Positions 16,018 to 26,700 of a DNA stretch of 63,074 nucleotides are shown in pieces. The notes under the pieces were generated by a model. The model searched no databases and was not told the DNA's origin. It worked only from the letters and a program-made list of their open reading frames with translations. Source of the stretch: Achromobacter pulmonis (GTDB lineage: Bacteria > Pseudomonadota > Gammaproteobacteria > Burkholderiales > Burkholderiaceae_B); assembly GCF_002885955.2 (NCBI RefSeq), contig NZ_POQS01000008.1:49284-112357 (forward strand), in the 5' to 3' direction. Position 1 is the stretch's first letter, and each line of letters opens with the position of its first letter. A program made the translations under genes and the position numbers.

Positions 16018-16547
16018 GCAGGAAGGGGGTGGAGCGCCTGCAGCAGCTGATCACGCAGGGTTACGACGCTTTGCGGCGGCAAGTGGCCTACCGTCTCGGG
16101 GGCTCGTCGGACATGGCTTCGGACGCGTTGCACGAAGCCTATGTGCGCCTGGCGTCGCAGGACAATCTCGACGAGGTGCGCCACCCGCACGCCTATCTGG
16201 TCAATACCGCCGTCAATGTGGCGATCGACCGCATCCGCAGCGACGCCCGCCTGCTGGGCGACGATGAGATCGAGGCCGTGTTCGAGCAGGCGCGCGGCGC
16301 GCAGCCGGGGCTGGATAGCGACCTGGCTTCGCGCCAGCGCCTGGACACGGCGATGCGGGCGCTGCAGGACATGCCGCCGCGCCAGAGCGCCTTGCTGATC
16401 GCACATCGCGTCCACGGCGAAGATACCGAAAGCCTGGCGCGCCGCTGGGGCATCTCGGCGCGCATGGTGCGCCGCGAGATCCAGACCGCCGCTCAAACCT
16501 GCATGGCCGCCATGGAGGCTCGCGATGTTCCGAAGAAAACCCGATGA
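16014..16547 (+). CDS. vreI: ECF sigma factor, FecI/VreI-like
   Basis: A 177-residue extracytoplasmic-function sigma factor. Region 2 is about residues 10-75 (YDALRRQVAYRLGGSSDMASDALHEAYVRL; HPHAYLVNTAVNVAIDR). Region 4, about 110-165, carries the helix-turn-helix ARRWGISARMVRREIQTA. It is translationally coupled to vreA by an ATGA overlap and followed by the FecR-type gene. By analogy it is held by VreR and, when released, transcribes tpsA and related genes. Confidence 0.85.
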   Translation: MSRKGVERLQQLITQGYDALRRQVAYRLGGSSDMASDALHEAYVRLASQDNLDEVRHPHAYLVNTAVNVAIDRIRSDARLLGDDEIEAVFEQARGAQPGLDSDLASRQRLDTAMRALQDMPPRQSALLIAHRVHGEDTESLARRWGISARMVRREIQTAAQTCMAAMEARDVPKKTR

Positions 16548-16606
16548 CCGGTTCCGGTTTTGCGCCGTCAATCGTCTGGTCTGTTGATAGCACTTATTTT
16601 TGAACG

Positions 16607-17578
16607 ATGAACAAGGCCTTCATGGCGACCGAACCCAACGCTCCAGACGATGACGTCCTACGTCAGGCGCGCGCGTGGGCGGTATTGCTCAAGACCGGCC
16701 AGCCGACCACGCGCGATCTGGAATCCCTGAAGGCCTGGTGCGCGCAAAGCGCCGGGCACGCCCGCGCCTGGTCGCAGGCCGCGCACGAATGGCAGGCCGT
16801 CGAGACCGCCGCGCGGCGCGTTCCGCAGGCCCGGCCAGCGCGCAAGGTCCACGGTTTCGCGGGTGCGCGCGCCGGGCGCCGCGCCTTTCTGGGCGGCGCC
16901 GTGGCCGCTGGCGCGGCGTATCTGGCCGTGAGCCCGCCCTGGGGGCTGTGGCCATCCTGGTCGGAGTTCAGGGCCGACTACCGTACAGGCGCGGGGGAAC
17001 AACGCTCGCTGGAGCTGCCGGGCCAGGTGCGCGTCACCTTGAATACGCGCACCAGCATCACCGTGAACGACGCCGCCGCCAGGCCGCGCATCGACCTGAT
17101 CAGCGGCGAGGCCGCCGTGTCCGCGCCCGCTTGTGAAATCGTGGCGGGCGTGGCCAGCGTCAGGCTCGACCACGCCGATATCGAAATGCGCCAGCTGGAA
17201 GACGGCCGCGTGCGCGTGCGCTGCCAGCGCGGCGCGGCCGAGTTGCGGCATCCGGCCGGCAGGGTGGCGTTGGCGGCGCAACAGGAAGCCTTTTACGACG
17301 AAAGACGCGTCGGCCCCGCGACGCCGCTGGCCAAGGCAGCGTCGGCGTCCGCCTGGCGCGAGGGGGTGGTGGTGTTCGATGACCTGCCGCTGGATCAGGC
17401 GGTGCAGGAGATCAACCGCTATCGGCCGGGCAGGGTGGTGCTGGTCGACGACGCCTTGGCCGATCGACGGTTCTCGGCGCGCGTGCGGGTAAGCGACTTG
17501 GACCAGGCCCTGGAGCTGCTGCGGACGGCGCATCACATCCGTTTGCGCCGCGTGGGTGAGCTGGTGCTGATCGGCTGA
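16607..17578 (+). CDS. vreR: FecR-family anti-sigma factor, VreR-like
   Basis: A 323-residue single-pass inner-membrane regulator. The N-terminal cytoplasmic domain (DUF4880-type, about 14-60, with the QSAGHARAW motif) binds the sigma factor. A hydrophobic stretch (FLGGAVAAGAAYLAVSP, about 91-107) spans the membrane. The periplasmic FecR domain (about 125-215) is followed by an STN-like C-terminal domain (VVVFDDLPLDQAVQEINRY) that should contact the VreA signalling domain. It is 59 bp downstream of vreI, in the same direction. Confidence 0.85.
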   Translation: MNKAFMATEPNAPDDDVLRQARAWAVLLKTGQPTTRDLESLKAWCAQSAGHARAWSQAAHEWQAVETAARRVPQARPARKVHGFAGARAGRRAFLGGAVAAGAAYLAVSPPWGLWPSWSEFRADYRTGAGEQRSLELPGQVRVTLNTRTSITVNDAAARPRIDLISGEAAVSAPACEIVAGVASVRLDHADIEMRQLEDGRVRVRCQRGAAELRHPAGRVALAAQQEAFYDERRVGPATPLAKAASASAWREGVVVFDDLPLDQAVQEINRYRPGRVVLVDDALADRRFSARVRVSDLDQALELLRTAHHIRLRRVGELVLIG

Positions 17579-17610
17579 GTGTCACAAAAGCCTGTCATGA
17601 AAGATTCATG
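17579..17610 (+). promoter_or_regulatory. Pho-box-like repeats upstream of tpsA
   Basis: Three half-sites occur in a row: GTGTCAC (17579-17585), CTGTCAT (17592-17598) and GATTCAT (17603-17609). The last two are spaced 11 bp apart with GAAA between, the geometry of a Pho box (CTGTCAT-N4-CTGTCAT). TGAAAGATTCATG (17598-17610) is identical to a sequence upstream of vreA. The element lies 95 bp before the tpsA start and overlaps the end of vreR. Confidence 0.55.
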
Positions 17611-17640
17611 GCTTGGTATTTCCGCGTTTCGCGCGTCGAA

Positions 17641-17647
17641 CGTCTAG
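17641..17647 (+). promoter_or_regulatory. CGTCTAG motif, possible ECF -10 element of tpsA
   Basis: CGTCTAG occurs here and again at 31750-31756 upstream of tpsB. CGTC is a common -10 core for ECF sigma factors. A convincing -35 partner is not shared at equal spacing, so this remains tentative. Confidence 0.3.
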
Positions 17648-17705
17648 TGGAAAAGCGTCCGCCCCGATGCTGCCATTTTCACGCTAGATCCTGGAACCGT
17701 CGCAC

Positions 17706-20700
17706 ATGACTCACCCCGCTGTTTCCGCTCGCTATCGCTTGACCCCTCTGGCCGCGTCGCTGTCGGCCTTGGCCATGCTGAGCGCATTGTCGCTGGGCAG
17801 CGCATCCGTTGCGCACGCTTCCGGGGCGTGGTGGGTCGGCGCGGACGTCGCCAAGCAGACGCGCACCCTGCGCCAGAACTCGCCGGGCCTGAGCGCGCAG
17901 ACGGCGGCCGAACAGCGCCGCCAGGCGACGCAGCAACTGCGCCGTTCGGTCGACAACCTCAATCGCGTGGCCGGCGAAGCGGGCGCCATCGCCCAGGCCC
18001 AGGCGCGCCAGACAGCCGCCTGGCAGAAGGAGCGCAATCGCCCGGCGCAGGCCGGCGACTCCCCCGACGGCCTGACGCAGGGCGGCTTGTGGGACAAGGA
18101 CGCCAACGGTCAGGCGCTGCCCTGGATCGGGGTGTCCGACAAACGCGCCGTGGCCAGCAATGCCCAGGGCAAGACCACGGTGACCATCGAGCAGACCCAG
18201 GCCAAGGCGATCCTGGACTGGGACACTTTCAACATCGGCCGCAACACCGAGGTGGTGTTCGATCAGGCGACTTACGCCAACGCGGCCGCCCGCAGCGGCG
18301 CGCGAACCGCGCAGTCGGAGTGGGCGGTGCTCAACCGCGTGGTCGGGGCCTCGGCCAAGCCCAGCCAGATCCAGGGTTCGATCCGCGCCGATGGCTCGGT
18401 CATGGTGGTCAATCAGAACGGCGTGATCTTCACCGGCAGCAGCCAGGTCAACGCGCGCAACCTGGTGGCGGCGGCGGCCAGGATCAGCAACGACCAGTTC
18501 CTCAGCCGCGGCATCTACGGCGCCGACGCCAACACGGCCTCGTTCACCGAAGCCCTGGGCAACGTCTCGGTGCAGGCGGGCGCATTGATTCAGACCCATG
18601 AGCCCGCCAGCGTGACGCAGGGCGGCGGCTATGTGCTGCTGATGGGCCAGGAAGTGCGCAATGACGGCGACATCCGCACCCGCAAGGGCCAGACGCAGTT
18701 GGCGGCGGGCGACAGCTTCGTGATCCGCAAAGGACTGGTCACCAACAGCACCGATGGCGGCACGACCTATTCGACCACGCGCGGCAATGAAATCGCGCCC
18801 AAGGCCGACGCCAATCTCGACCTCGCGCGCATCGACCCGGCGATTCAGCGCGGCCTGGTGCAGAACACCGGACTCATCCAGGCCCGCGAAGGCGACATCA
18901 CCCTTGCCGGCCACGACGTGCGCCAGAACGGCGTGGCGCTGACAACGACCTCGGTCAACGCGCGCGGCACCATCCATTTGCTCAATAGCGCGGGCGACGC
19001 GCAAGGCCAGGTCACGCTCGGCAAGGATTCCATTACCGCCATCCTGCTCGAAGACGATGGCCAGTCCGCCTTCGATGGCCAGCGCAATGCCTTGATCGAA
19101 GCGTCCGCCACGCTGGACCAGCAGCGGCGGGGCATCAGCGGCACCTTCGATAATCTGTCCAAACAGTCCGACCGCCGGGACCAGTCCCGCATCGAGATCG
19201 TCTCGGGCCAGAACGTGGATTTCACCGACGGCAGTCTGACGCTGGCTACCGGCGGCCAGGTGGCGGTGAGCGCCGAAGGCAGCGCCACGATCCACGCCGG
19301 CGCGGCCGTGGACGTCTCGGGCGCCGTGGGCGTGCAAGTGGCGATGGCCTCGAACAACGTCCAGATCAACATTCAGGGCAACGAGCAGCGCGACGCCTCG
19401 GGCAATCGCGAGTCCGGCAATCTGAACAACACCAATGTGTGGGTGGACCGCCGCTACCTGGTGCTGGTGCCGGCCGGTACGGGCGGCTATGAAACCGACC
19501 GATGGTATACCCAAGGCGGCCTGCTGGAAGTGGGCGGGTACCTGGGCACCACCGGCCATACCATCGGCGAGTGGATGGCGCAGGGTGGCACCGTCAACTT
19601 TGCCGGCGGCGGGGTGACGACGCGAGCGGGCTCGAGCATCAACCTCTCGGGCGGCTCGCTGGACGTGCAAAGCGGCTATCTCAACCAGAGTTGGCTGCGC
19701 GGCGGCGACGGCCGTCTCTATACCGTGGATCGCGCGCCGGGCGATCTGCTCTTTCCCGAGGACGCCTCGTACACGGGCTATGAACGCAAGAGCGTGCGCT
19801 GGGGGCGCACGGACACCTTCCTCAATCCCTTGATCGCCAAGGCGCAGCGCTGGGAGGAAGGCTACACGGTGGGCCGCGACGCGGGCCGCCTGATCATCGG
19901 CACGCGCCAGGCCACGCTGGACGGCGATGTGGAAGCCAAGGCTTTTCAGGGCGTGCGGCAGATCAACGCGCCGCAGTCGCGCCTGGACGGCTATCAGCAG
20001 AGCCAGACGGCCGCGCCGCGTCGCGCGGGCCTGATCCTGGGCAGCTGGCAGCCGGTGTATGACGAGGCCTCGGGCAATCTGCGTTATACGCCGGGGGCGG
20101 TGGCTGACGAGATCGTGCTGGGCATGCCGCGCGATCCGGAGGACGCCGAGGAGGCATCGACGCAAACCGACCCTGCGCGCATCACACTGAACGCAGACTG
20201 GCTCAATGGTCTGGAACTGGGCGAGTTGCGCGCCTACGCGAACGGCGCCGTGCGGGTCGACGGCGCGGTCAAGGTGGCGGCGGGAGGCGAGATCGCGCTG
20301 CATGCGACGCAAGTCGACGTCAATGCAGACCTGACCGCGCGCGGCGGCGTCATCACCTTGGGCGACATGGTCGAGCAATACCCCAACGTCAGCTCGGGTT
20401 GGCAGGACCTGCCGTTGGCGACGACGGCGCCGGCGGGCTATACGGCGCGTGTGTCGATCGGCGAAGGCGTGACCCTGGACGCGCGCGGCGTCTGGAGCAA
20501 TCTGCAGCAAGGCGACGGCAACCTCGGCGGTCTGCCGTACATCGACGGCGGTCGCATCGTCGCGCGCAGCAGCGGCGACGTCACCGTCGGCAAGCGCGCA
20601 CTGTTGGATGTGTCCTCGGGCGCGGCGCTGCTGGGCGATGACAGTCTGCAGGGAGGCAAGGGCGGCGACATCACGCTGGCCGCCGATGCCTACGCGGCGG

Positions 20701-23700
20701 CCACCGCCGCCAAGGGAGGGCTGACGCTGCAAGGCGAATTGCGCGGTTACGGCGTCGAAGGCGGTGGCACGCTGACCCTGCAAAATGGCAGCGCCGTCGT
20801 GATCGGCGGACTGGTGGCTGGCGCCGACGGCGCCTTGCAGGCAGGCCAGAGCGCGCCGGTGGACCTGGTCACGAGCGAAGATTTCACCATTGCCGAAGGC
20901 GCGGTGTTGCCCCTGGACTACCACTCCATCCGCACGCACGCCAATCCCGGCGAGGCGGTGGGCGGCGCGCCAAGAGTGATCGCGAGCGATTCGTCGACCT
21001 GGCTGACGGTGGGAGCCGATTGGACCCTGCCCAAGGCCAGCAGCGAAAACGCCTCCTATAGCGTCAACCTGTCGAACGGCCAGTCCTTGAGGGTCGCGGG
21101 CTATACCGGCAGCTGGTACGTGCCGCCGACGTTGCCTGCGGGTACGGTCATCACAGGGATCGTCAACCCGGCGAACTTTCCGACCAACTATGTCGTGGAT
21201 GCCGCGATACATGCCAATGGCATACCGCTTGCGCCCACGCCGGTTGTGATCCCGGCGGGTAATCTCGCGCCCACGGATGTCACCTTCTCGGCCGGGACCT
21301 TGATCCGCGCGGGCGCGAGCCTGCCGCGCGCGGTAGCGGTCGAGCCCTTGCTGCTGCTGGACGCCGGCCTTTTCCAGCAGGGGTTCTCGCATTACGCGGT
21401 GACGGGCGGCGATGGCCTGGCCGTGGCCAAAGGCGCCGATCTGCGCGTGACCATGCCGGTCTTGCAGGCCGACTTCTCCATCGCGCGCGGCGTCGCCACC
21501 GGCGCCGATCCGCACGCGGCGCTGGCGATGTGGCTGCCGCCTTTGTTCACCGAAAGCCCGGCGCGGGGCGCGCTGACGCAGCGAGGCGGCGCAAGCCTGA
21601 CCCTGGCCGCCGGCAACGCGCGCAGCACGTTGGAGAACGCCGATGCGCCGCCGCTCGTCATCGCCGAGGGCGCGCGCATCGAGGTCGATCCGGGCAAAAG
21701 CATCGTCTTGCGGAACAACGGCCAGATCACCATCGACGGTACGCTGCGCGCGGCGGGCGGACGCATCGGCGTCTACGGCCTGGGCGCCGGCGCGCAGGAC
21801 GTCACGCGTCTCAAGGGGCATGACGGCTCGGTGTGGATCGGGCGCGAGGCGGTGCTGGATGTTGCGGGCCTGGCTCAAAGCGCGCTGGATAGCCAGGGCC
21901 GTCGTTACGGCACGGTGCTCGATGGCGGGCGCATCGAGATCGGCGGCGCGTACCGGGCGTACGCCACCGAGGCCGACGCCATCGACAATTTCATCGTCAT
22001 CCGCGAGGGCGCGCGCCTGGACGCCTCGGGTGCGGCGACGACGCTGGATATGAACGGAATGGGCGCGTTGCGGGTGGCCTCCGACGGCGGCGTGATCCAT
22101 CTGGCCAGCTTCAACGGCCTGTATCTGGATGGAGAGATGACGGCCGCCTCGGGCGGCGCGGGCGCGGCCGGCGGCACGCTGTCGCTGGCGCTGGAGTCGC
22201 CCAACTACCGCATCGGGGGCAGACCGGCAGACCGCGTGCTGGCGCCGCGTGAGTTTCAATTGCTGCGGGAACAGACGCCGGAAGGCCTGGCGGCCGATCT
22301 GCGGCCAGGCCAAGCCGATGCCGGGCTGGTCTATGGCCATGGCCGCATAGGCGCCGACCGCATCGAGGCAGGCGGTTTCGACAACCTGTCCTTGTTGGTC
22401 AACGGCGTCTTGTCGCTGGAAGGCGGCGTCGATCTGACGCTCGGCCAGGGGCTGAACCTGGCCGCCACGGCCTTCGCGCTGACCGACGGCGCTTCCGCCG
22501 GCAGCCGCGTCGCGCTGGCCGCGCCCTATGTGCGCCTGGCGGGCGCCTCGCGTCTGGGCAAGGACCAGCACATCATGCCGGCCCTGAACGCACCCACCTC
22601 GACCCAAGGCGGCATGGTCGAACTGGGCGACGCCACGCAGCTGCGCGTGGAAGCCGGCGTGCTGGATGTCATCAACAAGGTTGCGTTCGGCGCCTATGGC
22701 TATTCGATGCAGGGCGACAAGGCACTGGTGTCGCGCCAGGGATTCGAACTGGTGGAACTGCGCAGCAGGAACGATCTGCGGTTCCTGAGGCATACGGTCA
22801 GCGACCGTACGTCCCTGACGACCGAAGGCGATCTGCTACTGGCGGCCAGCCAGATCTATCCGGCCACCGGCGCCCTGGGCGAGGTGATCGCCGGGCGTCG
22901 CGGCGCGTTCAACCAGTGGGGCTCCTATGAAACCCGTTACGACGCCGCGCGCAGCCTGCGTATCGAACGTAGCGGAGACGGCGCCGCGCCGCCCACGCCG
23001 TACTCGGCCTTCGGCACCCTGCGCCTGTATTCGGCCAATATCGAACAGAGCGGCGTGCTGCGCGCGCCGCTGGGTATCCTGGAACTGGGCATCGCCCCGA
23101 GCGGCGGACAACCGCCGGGCACGATCACCCTACGTCCGGGCAGCATCACTTCGGTGAGCGCGGCGGGCCTGCTCATGCCTTATGGCGGCACCGTCGACGG
23201 CCTGACCTATAACTACGCGGGCGCGGATGCCTTCTATGCCGGCCTGGGCGGCGCGCTGGGCAATGTGAGCCTGACGGCCGACAGTATCGAGGTCCAGTCC
23301 GGCGCGCGGATCGATCTGTCCGGCGGCGGCGAGCTGACCGGCGCGGGCTTCTTGACGGGGCGCGGCGGGTCGACCGACGCGCGCCTGAATCCGTTGATGC
23401 AGGTGAAGTGGGATGGCAGCGGTTTTACGTTGCCGTCGCTGTCCAGCAACCCGGTCTACGCCATCGTGCCCGGCGCGCAGCCTGCCGCCGCACCCATCGC
23501 GGCGGAGAAGGGCGCGGGCGATCCGATGATCGGCCGGCAGATCACCGTCGGCGACGGCGTGCCGGGCCTGGCCGCCGGAACCTATACCTTGTTGCCGTCC
23601 ACCTATGCATTGCTGCCTGGCGCTTTCCGCGTCGAGTTGAATGGCCGGGCCGTCGGCAACGCCGCGTTCGGCAGCGGCGGGCGCATGCGCAATGCGTCCT

Positions 23701-26700
23701 ACACCACGGCCGCCCGCCTGGGTTTCGCCAATACCGGCATTGCCGACGTGCAGACCACCTCGGTGGTGTTGACGCCGGCCGACACGCTGCGCACCTACTC
23801 GAACTTCAACGAGACGAGTTACGCGCAGTTCGGCCAGAATTGGGCGCTGCGCGACGGCGCGCCGCGCCCGCAGCTCGAGCGCGACGCGCGGCAGCTGAAC
23901 CTCACGCCGGGAAGCCGGCTGGATGTCGCCGCCGGCACGGTGGACTTCACCCCCGCCAAGGACGGGCGAGGCGGCGCCGCGGTTCTGAACGGCAGCCGCA
24001 TCGAGATTCTGGCCGACGGCGCCACGCCCACCGAAGGCTTTGCGGGCACGTCGGTTCATGCCAGCACGCTCAACAACTTGAAGGCGGCCACCATCAGCAT
24101 CGGCGGCGCGCCGACCTCCACCTTTGTCACGCAGACCGCCAGCGGATTCTCCACTGAAAATTCCTGGCAGGTCGGCCTCGGCAGCGGCACGACCGGCGAG
24201 CTCATCCTGCGCCGGGGCGCCATGCTGGAAGCCGGCTCCGTCTTCTTGGTGGTGAGCAACAAGGAACAAGGCCTGACCATCGAGCAGGGCGCGGGCATCA
24301 ATACGCTGGGACAGGGCAGGGCGGCCTGGGATTCGAACGACGGTTATGTGCTGCGACCAGGACAGGCCGGCGTGCTGGCCGTCACTAACGGTTGGCTGAA
24401 CCTGACCTCGCCGACGGCTGACGATTACGGCATGAACGGGGCGGGCTATCTGCACATCGGCACTTGCGCCGCGGGCGCAAGCTGCGCGGGCGATACCATG
24501 CTGTATTCGGAAGGCAGCATCACCGCCGCGACCAATAAATCGCTTGAACTGGGCGAGTCGGTACGCTACGGAACGCGCAACCTGACGCTGGCCGTGGGCG
24601 GTATCAACATCGGCACGACCGCGACGCTGGCGCAGGCCAAGGCCGCGGGTGTCCTGCCTGCCGGCCTCACGCTGAACCAGGACGTGCTGTCGCGCCTGTT
24701 GCGCGGCGACATCAGCACCGGAGCGCCGGCGCTGGAGAACCTGATACTTACCGCAAGCGACTCGGTCAATTTCTACGGCAGCGTGGACCTCAGCACCATC
24801 GACAAGGCGACGGGAAAATCGTCGCTCGAGCGCCTGGTGCTGGGCGCGCCGGCCTTCTACGGGCATGGCGGCGCGGGCGACGTGGCCCGCATCGAGACCG
24901 GCACGCTGGTCTGGAACGGCGCGACCACGCCTGCCGGCAATGTCATCGCGGGCGGCGCGGGCACGGGCAGCGGCCGCTTTGTGGTCGATGCCCGGACCAT
25001 CGAGTTCGGCTACGGCCCGCTGAGCCAGCCCGACACCGTGGGCACGCATGAGCGTCTGGCATTGGGCTTTGCCGGCGTCGACCTCAACGCCAGCGAGCGT
25101 ATCACCGCCAACCATAAGGGCACGCTGTCGGTCTATCAATCGCAGGGGGCCTGGGACGAGGCGGCCAAGGCCTGGACCTACAGCGGCGGCAATCTGCGTC
25201 TCAACACGCCGCTGCTCACGGGTCAGGCGGGATCGGTCAACAATATCAAGGCGGGCGGCGCGATCGTGGTTGCCGCGCCGGCCGGTTCGGCGTCGCCCCT
25301 GGCCGACAACGCGACCCTGGCGAATGCGCTGGGCGCGACGCTGGGCCTGGATGCCGGCACGCGCCTGACGCTGGATACCGCCGTGCTGCTGCCCAGCGGC
25401 AAATTCACCGCATCGGCGCAGCAGGATGTGGTGCTGGAAGACGGCGCGCAGCTGGACCTGGCCGGGCGTGAACTGTATTTCTTTGACGTCAGCAAGTACA
25501 GCTGGGGCGGCGACGTCGTTCTCGACAGCCGTCAGGGCAGTGTCGTGCAACAAGCTGCGTCGACCATTGACCTGTCGGCGAAGCAGAACCGCGCGGGCAG
25601 GCTGACGGTGCTCGCCCTGGCGGGTACGGCCGACCTGAACGGCACGATACGCGGCGGCAGCACCGGCCATTACGATGCGGGCGGCACGCCCGTGCCATAT
25701 GCGGCAGGCTACATCGACGTACGAGCCGGGCGGATCGCGGATTTCTCCGGCCTGAACTTGCGCCTGACCGAAGGCGAAGTCTTCGGCGGCCGCAGCTTCC
25801 AGCTCAAGCAAGGCGATCTTGTCATCGGCAGCGAACTCAAGGCCCGGGAGATCAACATCTCGGTCGATAACGGCAGCCTGACGGTCAACGGCACGATCGA
25901 CGCCAGCGGAGAACGCGCCGGCAGCATCCGCCTCGCCGCCAACCAGGGCGTGACGCTTGCCGGCGGCGCCGTGCTCGACGCCAGCGCCAGCGTATTGCGC
26001 CGCGACAGCTACGGCCAGGTCATCGAGGCGCCCAACCGCGCCATCGTGGAGATCGACTCGGGCTATGGCCGTCTGACATTGGCCGACGGTGTGCGCATGG
26101 ACCTTGCCGTGGATGGCGCAAGCGCGAACTACGGCACGGTGACCTTGAATGCCCCGCGCCTGGGCGGCGCCAGCGGCAACGACGTCGACATCGACGCCCG
26201 GGGCGCGGTAGTCATTACCGGAGCCAGGTCCATCGCCGTCAACGCCTTCCATTCCTATGACGATGCGCCGGTTGGCACGGACGCCTCTGTCGACGGCCGC
26301 AGCTATCAACGCATAGACCAGGCCTACCTGGACGCCAAACACGCCGACAGCATTGCCTTCATCAACAACGCCCTGGCCAACGACACGCTGATGCAGGGCA
26401 AGCTCGCGGGGCTGCGCGGCTATACCGAGCAGTTCCACCTGCGCCCCGGCGTGGAGATCGTCAGCAACGCGGCGGTCAATCCCCATGGGGATCTGCATGT
26501 GGATGGCGATATCGATCTCTCGGGCTATCGCTATGCCAGCGTCAACCCGGGTACGCAGCGCACCGGCGTCTACGGTTCGGGCGAGGCCGGCGCGCTGGTG
26601 CTGCGCGCCCAGGGCGATCTGACGCTGTTCGGCAGCATTACCGATGGCTTCGATACGACCAGGCTGGGGGTGACGAACGACGACAACGGCTGGGTCCTGC

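Noticed and set aside
17579..17705. TonB-dependent receptor gene expected next to FecI/FecR genes
   Set aside because: None exists between vreR and tpsA or elsewhere in the window; the STN domain is on the small VreA-like protein instead.
17679..22793. 1704-codon open frame on the minus strand inside tpsA
   Set aside because: It is antisense to the well-supported TpsA frame and rich in His/Gln/Arg/Ala with no domains; this is a codon-bias shadow common in high-GC genes.
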